DNA from: Microvelia longipes
Lineage: Eukaryota; Arthropoda; Insecta; Hemiptera; Veliidae
Reading direction: 5' to 3'
Length of the DNA: 64,000 nucleotides
Assembly (NCBI GenBank): GCA_018340805.1
Contig: JACMZG010000008.1
Location: forward strand, 79,552,042-79,616,041
The notes beneath the pieces were generated by a model that saw only the letters and a list, made by a program, of their open reading frames with translations, was not told the origin of the DNA and ran no database searches. A program made the translations under genes and the position numbers. Positions 9,320-20,476 of this stretch are shown piece by piece (the stretch's first letter is position 1; each line of letters begins with the position of its first letter).

Positions 9320-9665
9320 TTAAATATTTATAAATTGATTTTTATTTAAATATTCATTATTATAATATTTAAATCTAAATTGTGTTAACTTAGGGCATTC
9401 TGCCATAAAATGCAGGTTATCTTCTACCTTACCTTGGTCACAGAGATCACGGACATTGCTTATTGCTTCCTTATTAAGATAACTAAGCGTCAAGAGACAC
9501 CCCCTAGCTTTATCTATCCAACTACAATCTTGTCTACTGTTTATATGGTTTAGATACCTTGGAATTGGTTTCTCATCTAATAGTTGATGGTAGTAAATAT
9601 GTATTTTGGCTTGTTTGGCCAGATTTATAACATCTTGCCTAGCTTCCACTTGAACCCTAGCTAAC
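9320..9665 (-). pseudogene. LINE C-terminal fragment (zinc-binding tail), cut by assembly gap
   Basis: The frame enters from the gap and ends at about 9320. It encodes about 115 residues: SWIDKARGCLLTLSYLNKE, then RDLCDQGKVEDNLHFMAECP. The spaced Cys, His and Cys with neighbouring acidic residues match the zinc-knuckle tail after the reverse transcriptase in many Jockey/CR1-type LINEs. The upstream part is lost in the N run, so completeness is unknown. Confidence 0.6.
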
Positions 9666-9765
9666 NNNNNNNNNNNNNNNNNNNNNNNNNNNNNNNNNNN
9701 NNNNNNNNNNNNNNNNNNNNNNNNNNNNNNNNNNNNNNNNNNNNNNNNNNNNNNNNNNNNNNNNN
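9666..9765. other. Assembly gap of 100 N
   Basis: Exactly 100 undetermined bases, a conventional placeholder for a scaffold join of unknown size. A LINE tail on the left abuts a foldback half-arm on the right, so the true interval is unknown. Confidence 0.99.
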
Positions 9766-9900
9766 ACATTGACGTCTACAGTAGTTATGTAGGTACGAAG
9801 TTAAATTAAAAATCAATTGTGGGAAACGTGTAATAAATCCTTGAACATTAACCACCCAAGGGGTACAGATTAATTAAATAATGATAAATGGACATTTTCA
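9766..9900. repeat. Diverged arm of the 6807-7306 foldback family
   Basis: ACATTGACGTCTACAGTAGT, then TATGTAGGTACGAAGTTA, parallels the start of the right arm of the foldback near 7077. Similarity then fades through AAATCAATTGTGGGAAACG and a TAATAAATCCTTGAACATTAACCA segment. Confidence 0.6.
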
Positions 9901-11260
9901 ATAGTAAATAGATATTTTAAGTAAAAAAAAGTAAACAAACATTTTTAAAACACAGTTTCAACCACTTTTAACACTTTGTAACTTTTAATAGTACGAACGT
10001 AACTTTAAACTTGATGGCTCATTTGTGAGCGCATCATTCTAGACCAAAATATAAGCATCTTCAGGTAAATAAAGTAACAAAATAATCTAGAAAAACTAAA
10101 GAAGACAAAACCACTTTCATAAGCTCCTTAATAAATCGTTGTTTTTTTTTGTTATGCCCAAGCTCTCTTTTGCCTTTAAAATGGTCCGAAAAAAAAAACC
10201 ACAACAAACGATAAAAGACATAAATTAAACACTATATTTAACATAAACTTGTAATAATTAAGTATAAAATAAAACCATTTAATTTTAATCCGTTTCTTTA
10301 AATACAACTAACGGATTTAACAGTTGAAATCTAAGCAATGGAAACTGAGAAGCCAAATGAGGTCGTCAATAAGAGAGATTCAAAAATCTAACTTAGAGTA
10401 TTTGCTCATTCTGAACATTTTTGGACAATGCTTTATTTTTGATTAATTTTTTAAAAAAAGAAAAACTGCTAGAAAACCTTATTTTTATTTCAAGTTTTTC
10501 CCCCAATTAGGCGGGAATAAGCAAATAACGTAAAAATGAGATTGCTCAAACGAACATTTGGACATCGCTCTTTTGCGTCACAGGTTCAATGACGACCCTT
10601 GAAATAAATTGCTTCAATGGCCATTTGTTGACAATGAACATTTAGCGACTACGTATCCCCCGGATATAACTAGAGAGGGCATAGCCCCCTTACTTATTGT
10701 TTTTCCTTTAATTGTATGTGGCTTCCCGCACAATCCCTTGTATTTTGATTTGTATTTTTAACGCTCTTCTTGCTGTATAAGTTACTTGGAAATATTGTTA
10801 TGATTATTTTGACTGTATTCTAATAAGCGTCAGGTTACTTTCTCGATGCAACATGACAAAATGTGTTTAACTACATTGCCAAAAAATTTTTCATTTGTTT
10901 CCTTACTTGGTTAATTATAGTACTCAAGGAAGAGCTTTTTAGAACCCACAGATATGCTGTACACTCCCCAAGGTAACAAACACATGATCGACAAAGACCC
11001 AATGAGGGAAAACTGCTTCTATTATATAATTCTTAATTATTTTAAAGTGTATAAACTTAAAAAAGTTGGAGATAAATTTTGCTTACTTAGCCTGAAATGG
11101 TTCTTAATATATTTGGAATTGAATTATGTAACTATCTAAAGTATCAATAAATACTTATTTGTATCTTTAGAAATGTAAGACAGTAGTGAAGTAAGTTTTT
11201 ACCTCTGTCCACCCTTATACAAAATTTTAGTTATTTATTATTAAAATTCATTGAGTTATT
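9901..11260. other. No gene seen; one MITE fragment
   Basis: AT-rich sequence. At about 10650-10770 lies a fragment of the repeat family best seen at 47.33-47.64 kb, including ACTAGAGAGGGCATAGCCCC and TGGCTTCCCGCACA...TTTTGATTTGTATTT in inverted order. Open frames here are short and lack protein-like composition. Confidence 0.45.
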
Positions 11261-13226
11261 TTGTTGCAGGATCGGATTTTGCTTCCTGGCTTCGCTTTAT
11301 CTGTGTCAACCTTCGCTGGAGATAATTTCTTCGTGGGATCTGCCGTTTCAGTTTAAAGATAAGTTAATCAGGGGGGGGGATTCCGAATCTAACAATTGCA
11401 CTAACCTTTCAGTCTTGGTTTTATTGGACCCTTGCCTTAGCCTACAAGATTCATCAATGAGGACGCAATTGGGTCGTTATTAATTATAAAACCCATCACA
11501 CTGTAGTATGGATTTATCGATAGGGGATCACCTGTCGGGGATTTGCTAGTTGGGATTGTGGGTGACTTCGACACAATGTTAGCTTCAAATACTGTAGTCA
11601 CGCTTTGTTGTGGGGGCTATGTGGGGAGTGACGTAGTGATTGTACTGCCTATAGCCCCGACCGAAGGGCATTACGTTCTCTTATGATATTTTTGGTAACA
11701 TTGTTTGTGTTTGTTTTTTTGGTACGACAGTCAAAACCTAGGGCTGTTGTCGGTCATGGTCTCGCTAGCGTGATATCTGTTTAAATTTTGTAGCTTTAAC
11801 TGTTTGTGATCGATTAGTTAGAGTGATTTAATAAATTTCATATTTTGAGTTAAACTAGTTAGATAAAAAAAAATTAACTATGTACACTTTCTATTTTGGC
11901 TTATGGTTGTATTTCTTTTACACTATACATATTTATTTGAAACCAAAACTAACCCATTGGCTTGTTCAGAATGTTTCCGGTTTTAAGTATAAGGTCTAAT
12001 TTCATGTTGTAACTGATAAAAAAGTTATAAACTTTATGTTTTGTTTTTTTTTCTTATAAAATCGCATATATTTTTTAAGTCTAATAAAAACCTTCTAGAT
12101 CAGGCACCCGTACACTTTTTTTTAGGAGGTACTTGATTTCATGACCACGATGTTTAAGCGGAATATTTTTTCATGTTAGGCGCGGGCGGGTTAGGTTAGG
12201 GACTTCAGGGTTTATGAACTCACTTATTCCTTATATCCACACTTCATCGGACATGTCAGCCGTAAATTGAACCATTGGGCGATGGTAATACCATTGAGTT
12301 CTCCGGGTAGGGTTAGGTAGGAAGATGAATTTTGGTTTGTATATAATGTCAGAAACACATGGTATGTTGGCCGCAGTTAGGTGGGGGATTTGGTCATTTT
12401 CAGGTACTTTCTATTAAACTTTGCTAATCATAAAGTTCTAATTTGATGAATAAGCAACCAATAATATCTGATTAATTCGATATTATTTTTATGCTTTTTT
12501 TCACTGGATTTCATTTGGACTTTTATACAAATTTCTCCATAGTGTTAAGGCAATATCAATATTTAAGTTCTAATATTTTTAAAGGCAGGCGCTTGGCTGA
12601 AGCAATCGTCCCGAGGTCTTGAAAATTATACTTTATTATTGAGATCCGAGGTCCTTAACTAAGGAAGATATAAAGTTGATAGCGATTGAAAGTCTTATAA
12701 CGCATGTATGGATGAATAAATTACTACTACCCTACCAACCCACACAACTAGGAATTGGTTTTTTAAAACAATTTCATAATTAGAAAGTAATAAAACTGTT
12801 AAAAACCAATAAATGATAATATGGCATGTTGATTATTTTTGTATTTTTTGACTTTATAACCAATTCTTATATAGAATAACTCTTATGGAGAGCACTATAC
12901 AACGTGTTATTTCTGTTATTCTTGTCAAATTTTTTTTCTTAAATTAGTTTTTATTGGCCACAGTAAACTGTATGTACAAGTGAATTTACATGGCCACGTG
13001 TAATTATTGTATGGATAAGAAGAAAAAAATAAATTTTGCCCTTTCCTATTCTTCAAAAAACACTAGATGCGGGCAAAATACTTGTGGTTGTAACATGACC
13101 AACTAATTTCATAGTAATTTCTCTTTTTTTGGAAAAAATATTTGCCACCATTTTTTGGGGACATTTTAAAAAACCACTTGTTATTGCCCCATTCTAGTGA
13201 TTAATAGTTTCTTTTATATCTTTCAG

Positions 13227-13364
13227 ATGGAAGACTCTCTTTATTATGACTCAAAGCTGTTGGAGAGACAAGACAATTATTTGAAAGACATTCGAAGAAA
13301 CAAACGAGTCCACATATCTTATGAGTATCATTTTTTCTTTATTTATTGTGTTATTCTAACATGA
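13227..13364 (+). CDS. Candidate short exon of unknown gene
   Basis: After an acceptor-like TTATATCTTTCAG comes ATGGAAGACTCTCTTTATTA, open for 45 codons to a TGA. The first 33 residues (MEDSLYYDSKLLERQDNYLK, then a basic segment) are much more protein-like than the surrounding DNA; the rest is T-rich and probably intron. A weak donor (A/GTATCA) lies at 13323-13325. An acceptor-like TATCTTCCAG at 13821 would join to a short in-frame end. I recognise no family, and it is not a dunce sequence. Confidence 0.2.
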   Translation: MEDSLYYDSKLLERQDNYLKDIRRNKRVHISYEYHFFFIYCVILT

Positions 13365-13375
13365 AAAATAATCTA

Positions 13376-13640
13376 AGGAATGGTGTGTTTTAGGGGGCAG
13401 TTAAAGCTGATGATATGTTGACTTAATTATTCAAAATTAGGGAATTGGGTTTAGGGGACGTTGAAGCTGATTGAATTGGCTTAAAATGGCAATAATTAAG
13501 GGATTTGGGGTTTACGGGGCAGTTGAAGCTGATGAAATATGGCTAAATAATCAACAATAATTAGAGGGAATGGGGGTAAAGGAGCTTTCAAAGCTGATAT
13601 TTAATTGAATGATCGAAATTCCTATATTTTTTTTTTAAAA
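13376..13640 (+). repeat. Degenerate tandem repeat, unit about 62 bp (block 1)
   Basis: About four units share the pattern GGGAATGGGTTTAGGGG, then CAGTTGAAGCTGATG, then a variable TATGGCTTAAATTGCAAAAATTA-like part. Units differ by many small indels. Confidence 0.7.
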
Positions 13641-13968
13641 AAATTTCCTATTTTAGAACACGCTTGATGCAGGCAAATTAACTTGTTGCGTTTAAATTAA
13701 CAAAAAATCTAAGTTATACTTGCTTTTTTATTTAATGATTTATATAAGATAATTATTGGATCTTTCAAAACAAAAAGTTATTTAGCCTCATTGAGCAATA
13801 AATTTTAATTTTATCTTCCAGACGCGTAGGTCTCTGAAGCTTCGGAAGACCAGTAGACAAGCCTGAATTCGGAAAAAACATGGAAGAGTAGACTTCAGCT
13901 CGCTACTGTCATTCTATTTTTTCTTAAAGTATCATTTATATTTAATTTTATTACTCGCTGAGTATGAG

Positions 13969-14240
13969 ACTAGGGAGTATGGGGTTTAAGCGGGGCTGTT
14001 GAACTGATTTTAATAATTATTGGCTGAAATTGCCAAAAATTAGGGAACTGGGTTTAGGGGCCTGCTGAAGCTGATGTGATAAGGCTCAAATTGCAAAAAT
14101 GAGGGAATAGGGTTTAGGGGCGTGAAGGCTGATATAATACGGCTCATATTGCCAAATTAGGGGAATGGGTTTAGGGGCCTGTTGAAGCTGATGTAATGGC
14201 CTAAATGGCCAAATTATTGGGAAATGGGGTTTGGTGAGTG
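13969..14240 (+). repeat. Degenerate tandem repeat, unit about 62 bp (block 2)
   Basis: Four or five more units of the 13.4 kb repeat (GGGGTTTAAGCGGGGCTGTT, GGGTTTAGGGGCCTGCTGAA, AGGGGCGTGAAGGCTGATAT and so on). The roughly 330 bases between the blocks are not repeat. Confidence 0.7.
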
Positions 14241-14590
14241 TGAGTAGTTATAAGTATGAAATTAAATATAAAGTCAGAACTATATAAACTAGCAATTTCA
14301 CGTTAAATGCTTCTGATTAATATTCAGGTTTTTACTCAAGAACTCAGACTAAGTCATAATTAAAATGTCTTTGATCACAAATGTAAGTTTTTAATTTTCA
14401 TGTACTATTGTAGGCATAATTAGTTATTCTTTTGACTTTATCTGTCATATTCTAATTTCCAAACAAAAAACTCAGATTGCAAATGAAATCTAAATATAAT
14501 TAAACTGTTATAGGGAGAGGGTAGATCTTTTAATTTAACCCAGATGTTTTAATGATACTTTTTTAATTCAAGAAATGTTTACGAAATTGT

Positions 14591-14818
14591 TTAAATGTTT
14601 AAATTTTTATGGTTGATCAGAATTAGTGTGCCTTTGATAATAATATTTAGTATAAGTTTATCATGATTTTCATTAATTATGCCTAATAGTTTTTGACTTA
14701 TTCTCCTTTGTATTAAAAAAACTGCATAGCCTTCATTTTTAACTGAGATGACCATTGGTAGGGGGGCCTTTCTTACTTCTTCAGAATCTTTTTCAATTAA
14801 CAACGGATCACTCCTCAT
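14591..14818 (-). other. 75-codon open frame, not recognised
   Basis: The frame starts MRSDPLLIEKDSEEVRKAPL and has a mixed composition that looks more coding than the AT-rich DNA nearby. No motif, signal peptide or splice context supports it. It may be a remnant of a mobile element or chance. Confidence 0.12.
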
Positions 14819-14864
14819 ATTATGGTCCTTTCATGATATGTAGAGTTATTTTAATATTTACACC

Positions 14865-15160
14865 TGAGAGGTGAATGCAGCAGGGTTGATGATGTGGCAG
14901 CCGGTTGTTGATGTGGCAGCGGGGTTGATATGTAGCAGCAGGGTTGGCTGGTGTTGATGTGGCAGCCGGTTTGTGATGTTGCAGCCGGGTTGATTGATAT
15001 TGCAGCGGAGCTGGTTTTTGTGGGGAGGGGTAAAATCAGTGTTTGGGGGTTAGAGTCAGTGTTGCGGGTTTAGGTCAGTGTTTTGGGTAAATTCAGTGTT
15101 TGTGGGTTTAAATTCAGTGTTTGTGGGTTAGAGTCAGTGTTTGCGGGGTAAATCACTTTT
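14865..15160 (+). repeat. Minisatellite: GATGTGGCAGCCGGGTTG and GTCAGTGTTTGTGGGTTAGA units
   Basis: The first part repeats a 17-22 base unit of the form GTTGATGTGGCAGC(C/G)GG. The second repeats a 20-24 base unit, TCAGTGTTTGGGGGTTAGAG. The same two units recur at 15.65, 16.38 and 17.03 kb. Confidence 0.8.
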
Positions 15161-15639
15161 ATTACATTATATATAATATGTACGATTTCTAAATTGTTTC
15201 TAAATCTTCACGAGTTCCGCGACGTAAGCTGTTGTTCATTTTATTTCTTTTTTAGTTAGATAAATGTTTAAACCTCTTATTACCTTGCTTTACTTCTTTA
15301 ATGATTTCTGTGCTCTCTGTTTTACATTATTTCAACATGAATCTGTTTTGTCTTATGATTTTTTTAAGCCCTATTTTTATCTTTTGAAGTTATTTATAAA
15401 ACTAATTTATTTTATTTGTTCTACTCTATTGTTTATATTCCTGAAATTCAGTTATTTCTCTTATCAAAGATTTTTCTTTACTTCAATGTTTGTTCTTTTT
15501 CTTTTTTAACATTTCATGATAGATTTTACTAAGAATACTAAAAAATATTTAAGATAACTTGGCATATAAGAAAGACATGTAAATATATGAAGTAATTATA
15601 CCTAGTATAAGTAAAGTAATTAAGAATAACAATGGTCTT

Positions 15640-15845
15640 GGGGTTTTCGGGGTGGTTAGAGTCAGTGTATGGGGGCAGATGTAGCTGAGGCAGCCGGGTT
15701 GATGATGTGGCAGCAGGGTTGAATAGGCTACAGTATTGCCGGGGGGAGGGGTAGAGTCAGTGTTTTTGGGGTTAGAGACAGTGTTTGCGGGTTAGAGTCA
15801 GTGTTTATGGGCTAGAGTCAGTGTTTTAGGGGAATAAAATCAATT
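15640..15845 (+). repeat. Minisatellite block 2 of the GTCAGTG family
   Basis: Contains GGTTAGAGTCAGTGTATGGG, GATGATGTGGCAGCAGGGTT and four TAGAGTCAGTGTTT units. Same strand as the 14.87 kb block. Confidence 0.8.
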
Positions 15846-16369
15846 TTCTAAATTTATAACGCAGTCAAGCTACATGAATAATAAATAAAAAATCTTGCCA
15901 TGTTTTTTTTTGGTTTTATAAAGCCAGTTTTTATAATCTTGTAGAGTTCGAATCTATAAATATATTATTTTTAAGTTCAATGTTATTTAATAAGACAAAA
16001 ATCAGTTAGAGTCGTAGGAAAGGGTGGTCAAGGCTTGCTTGCATAGATAGGGACACTCAGTTGGGACTAGGTTAGTTAGGGACGAGCTCACCCAATTAGG
16101 TTTAGTTAGTTAGATATTTGGTTAGGTAGCTAGGACCAAGATCTTATTAAAATATAACTATTTAAGTCATCATTATGTAATATAATTATTTTTTCATTCA
16201 TTGTTGCTTTTTCACATCCTACTTTTTACGATTAATGTTTTATTTTTACTTTAAATAATATCCATATTATTAGCTATCTTATGTGTAATAGCTATTTTTT
16301 TTAGATAAAAAGCTTGTCTGGGTTATTATTAAACTTTTTTGGGGATAAATTATATGTTTTGATATTAGA

Positions 16370-16550
16370 GTCAGTGCAGAGTTGCTGAAGTCAGTCTAAT
16401 AAGAGGAACTGTTGAGGCAGCAGGGAGAAGAAGAATGGTGATGGCCACTTTTGTTGGTTAGAGTCAGTGTTTTTTGGGTTAGAGTCAGTGTTGTGGGTTA
16501 GATTCAGTGTTGTTGGGTTAGAGTCAGTGTTTTCCTGGGGGTAGAATCAA
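16370..16550 (+). repeat. Minisatellite block 3 of the GTCAGTG family
   Basis: Begins ATTAGAGTCAGTGCAGAGTT and continues with four TTGGGTTAGAGTCAGTGTT units near 16456-16535. Confidence 0.8.
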
Positions 16551-17024
16551 TTTTTAATCAAAATCAAACCACTGTTTATTCTTTAATTTATTTGGTTATT
16601 AATATATATTTTCTATCCATGTTTTAAAGGTATTGCCAAGTTCTCTTTTATAACTTAGTGTTTGATAAAGGTGATATTCATTATTAAACATTAAATTAAC
16701 AAGGACATCATATCATTGATTGGAACAATCTCTAATAATAAAAATAAAAAGAATCTGAGGATATCATATCAACAATGGGATGATCTTTGTCAAATAAATT
16801 AGGTTTAGACAAAAGTACTGTTACAAAAAGTTTAGAGGGAAAACAGAAAACTCTGTTGGACTCATGTAATTCATATAGTATCAAGGACTTAAGAGTAAAA
16901 TTGAGATATGTTTTTGATAAGCATTTATCAGAAAAACTTTAAACATAACTATGATGAAACTGCGTCTGCGATTCGGGTAGGTAGAGAAAAATTTAGAAAT
17001 GACTTTGCGTATTATAAAATGTAG

Positions 17025-17125
17025 GAATTAGAGTCAGTGTTTTTTTGGGGGGTTAGAGTCAGTGTTTTGGGGGGTTAGAGTCAGTGTATGGGGGCAGAGT
17101 TGCTGAATTCAGTCTACAAGTATCC
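17025..17125 (+). repeat. Minisatellite block 4 of the GTCAGTG family
   Basis: Three units of TTAGAGTCAGTGTTTTTTGG type, followed by GGGGGCAGAGTTGCTGAATT as in block 3 (GCAGAGTTGCTGAAGTCAGT). The blocks therefore share flanking text as well as the unit. Confidence 0.8.
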
Positions 17126-18209
17126 TGGAAGAAAACTCGAGGGAGGATCCTGTAAGTATTAAAACGGATCCTGTTAGATTGATTAAATTTCTGAAAAAGA
17201 TAAGTGGGTGTCTTATTATGAGGCATAATTAATTGTAGCAGGTATCCAGGGGTTATTCATTTTTCTATTACACAGGTTATTAAGTTATTATAAAAAAACT
17301 GTTTTGCATTATTGATTATTATTATGATAAACACTTCAGTACTTTATTTTATTATTATTGACACCTAGGATCAATCACGGATAATTTATAAATTTTAAAT
17401 TATTTCATCACTAAATTTTTCCTGACTCCAAATAGTTAGTTAGTAACATCATGAAAGGATTAAATTTTAACATTTATTTCTTTTCTTGGATTAATTTTCA
17501 TTTTATATTTTATTTTTAATGTTGAGTCTTGAAAATTAGAGATAACAATAGATATTTTTATTAGAGTTTGTTTATTTCTACTTATCGTGCATCAAAAAAA
17601 TTAATGACAGTAAATTTGTCATTAAATATGTTTTAATTGTGATTTAGTTATCAGTAAATTGGGTAATTTTTTTATGTCTAGGACTTGAATTTAAAAAAAT
17701 CACAAGTTCATTTTTTTGATATAATTCTGACTTTTGTATTTAATTTAGTTTTAGTGGTAAAAATATTTATTATAAATATTATTATCACTAATACCTAACT
17801 GCCCTGTTTATTGAATATTATTTTGTTCTATAGTAAATTCATGATAGTTGAGTGTAAGTGTAATATCCCATGTTGTGAGATGAATGGAGAATAAAAAGTA
17901 TAAATAGATTGGTAGTCGATTTTTTATCAGATTATTACTCTACATTCTTGGTAAAAAATATTTACCAACTATTTGTTCTTTTTATTGTAAGCGATGATTA
18001 AATTTTTTTTTTCAAAAAAATCCCAATTTAATCATCGCGGTGTGAATGGACCTCCTCAGAGGTGTTTGTTTAATTTGGATAATGTTTTTTTACATAATAC
18101 CATGTAATTTACATGATTAAATAAAAAGTTATCTATTTTAAATAAACCGTAAAATAATATCAGTGAAAACATTAATAATTTTGAAAATTAAATTTAGAGT
18201 ATGTCTATT
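17126..18209. other. AT-rich, no gene or clear repeat
   Basis: About 1.1 kb of very AT-rich DNA. The only structure seen is AGCGATGATTAAATT...AATTTAATCATCGC (17991-18038), a hairpin with T/A-rich loop. Confidence 0.45.
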
Positions 18210-18330
18210 AATTTTTAACTCACAGATAGAGGGAGATCTCTGGGCTCTAATTGGTTTCTGCCAATAATTATGAAGTTATACATTGCTACCAACTATGTCA
18301 AAATTAATTGCCCTAATTGAGGGGACTTTA
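18210..18330. repeat. Dispersed repeat, inverted partner at 46.20-46.32 kb
   Basis: GGGAGATCTCTGGGCTCTAA and CCAACTATGTCAAAATTAAT match, in reverse complement, the CAGAGCCCAGAGATCTTATC and TTATTTTGACATAGTTAGTA blocks near 46.2 kb. Confidence 0.6.
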
Positions 18331-19019
18331 TAGAGATATAAATGTTACAAGGCGTTACCTTTTACTAATGAAGTTAAGAATTACTAATAATTTAACAAAC
18401 TTCTAGAGATTGATATCACTTTGCATTTTAAACTCAATTATTTAAAAAAAATAATGACTATTCAGTGTTGGCAACCGTAACTTTTACTGAAATATGGCTC
18501 TGGTTGTTCAAAACTACCAGATACATACTATTTGTCAACCTTAATCAATAAATGTTTGCAAAGAAGTAAACAGGTAGTTCTGATTCAGCGATATGATATC
18601 AATAGGCTTTTTGTGAGCAAAGTAAATGTAAAAAAATATAAATTTCACTGATATTATTTTGAAGCATCTGACCGTGACGTGGTGAGGAGGCTTACAGACT
18701 ATAGTTAGACTTACTTTTATAATTTGTAAATTTATTACTTTATAATTTATAATTATTAATAATAATAATATTAGAAAAATAATTAAAAAACAAATGATTA
18801 TTTTTATAAAATATTTTGTTGGTATTAGAGAAATGATATTTATCAACTTAAATTGATTCACCTTTAACGGTATTTAATACCAGTTACCTAGAATAAATAT
18901 AAAATATAAATATAATATAAAATAATAAAATTAATCATATTTAAAAGAGAGAAAAAATAGAAAACAATGACATTATTACATCATATCATTACATCCGATT
19001 AATGTACAAATTATTTCCT

Positions 19020-19245
19020 GGAGAGCACAACTGATTACTGATTGAATTTTGAACCCTTTAGCATAAATACGCTAGAAGCTACAATGATAACACACACTCA
19101 TAGACAGATATACAGACAACTTTGTGGAAACCACTCAGAAGGTCTTTCAACACCTGAAACGGATAATTCAAGTGAAATCCCTGTTTTGGATTTTTTCGCA
19201 ACGAAATGTTTTCTATACTCCTACATTATCAATGAGAAAAAGTAA
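19020..19245 (-). repeat. Partial copy of the 5S-like family (end block)
   Basis: Shares with the full copy at 44.1 kb: GGAGAGCACAACT, TAGAAGCTACAATGATAACA, AAACCACTCAGAAGG, CACCTGAAACGGATAATTCA and the terminal AATGAGAAAAAGTAAAA. The 5S-like block is not included. Confidence 0.75.
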
Positions 19246-19330
19246 AATATAATAATATTAAATTAGAATAAAATATTAATTAAACAAATGTTTAAGAGTA
19301 AATAAATACAAAAAAAATTATGAAGAGTAA

Positions 19331-20476
19331 GGCCCGTATTCAAAGACGTTTCCTAACATTTTCCTAACATTCTCCTAACATTTTCCTAACTTTTTCCTAA
19401 CATTTTCCTAACATTCTTCTAACTTTTTCCTAACATTTTTCTAACTCCTAACATTCTCCTAACATTTTCCTAACGTTCTCCTATCGTGTTTTAAAGTCTT
19501 TTAGAGGCTTCGCATGATTTTATTTAGTAAGAACCTAAGGTAGTTATGTCAAAAAGTGATACCATTGTAAATAACGTAATATATCGCAAAATATCAATGT
19601 TATTAACTTATTACCTGGATTTACGACACGCTTTGTCATAAACAACAATGCGGCCTTGCTTTGGCGAATGTTAAATATATTAGAAACCTTATTTACATAT
19701 GTTTTCAGTAAACAGTAGAGTTAATACAAATACAATGTTCAATTATTGTAACAGCTTTCATAAATAAAGCAGTATCAAGCGTTTCAAGTTTGAACGTGGA
19801 CCAGGTTGTACGGATCCAAAGGTGTCTAAATGAAGACCTGTTAATCAGTGCAACACTGTTTTCATTTTGCTAAATCATTTACACAATTTTGTTTTTCGTA
19901 TTTTGTCATCAAATTCATTTTTGTTTGTGTAATATTCTTTTGGTATAATAATGGCTGAATTATTCACACCGGACCAACTGAATTTCCTCTTTGAATCGAT
20001 AGCCCGCCACAAACAGACCATAGAAAAATAAAAAATCTGATTGTGTTAAAGAATTTCAGGGGTAAACTCCCTAATAGTAAGGTAAGTGGATTAACAGTAT
20101 TATGTAAATTTATGTAATAGTTATTAATACGACAAAGTGTGTCGTAAATCCAGGTAATAAGTTAATAACATTGATATTTGCGATATATTACGTTATTTAC
20201 AATGGTATCACTTTTGACATAACTACCTTAGGTTCTTACTAAATAAAATCATGCGAAGCCTCTAAATGACTTTTAAAACACGGGGAATCGTCATTTAAAT
20301 TTCGTGGCTTAAAAACATTTTCCTTCCTAAAACCTAAGGTGAGTGTTAGGAGAATGTAGAAGTTAGAGAATGTTAGGAAAATGTTAGGAAATATTAGGAG
20401 AATGTTAGGAAAATGTTAGGAAAAAAGTTAGGAGAATGTTAGGAAAATGTTAGGAAAACGTCTTTGAATACGGGCC
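19331..20476 (+). mobile_element. PIF/Harbinger-type element relic with long structured TIRs
   Basis: Ends are GGCCCGTATTCAAAGACG and its exact complement, flanked on both sides by TAA, the TWA target duplication typical of PIF/Harbinger. Inside each end is an array of 12-base TTTCCTAACATT units (19349-19490; inverted at 20340-20462), then a further inverted block of about 150 bases (19490-19640; 20130-20285) with TTCGCATGATTTTATTTAGT and GGTAATAAGTTAATAACATT. Total 1146 bases. A fragment of a Myb/SANT-like protein gene lies between the arms; no DDE transposase is seen. Confidence 0.85.
19951..20090 (+). pseudogene. Harbinger Myb/SANT-like DNA-binding protein remnant
   Basis: ATG at 19951 opens MAELFTPDQLNFLFESIARH, continuing with KQTIE before an extra A in an A-run creates a stop. 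In the shifted frame NKKSDCVKEFQG-like text follows. The FT-x2-QL-x2-L pattern with a later NKKSD resembles the N-terminus of the MADF/Myb-like accessory protein encoded beside Harbinger transposases, which helps bring transposase to the ends. Only about 40 codons remain, so it is not functional. It is supported by sitting inside an element with Harbinger ends. Confidence 0.6.

Noticed and set aside
11268..11353. Exon-like segment after TTTGTTGCAG (about 28 open codons, DRILLPGFALSVSTF...)
   Set aside because: The acceptor is good, but the frame is short, no donor or homology was seen, and the following DNA is low-complexity G runs; not listed as a gene.
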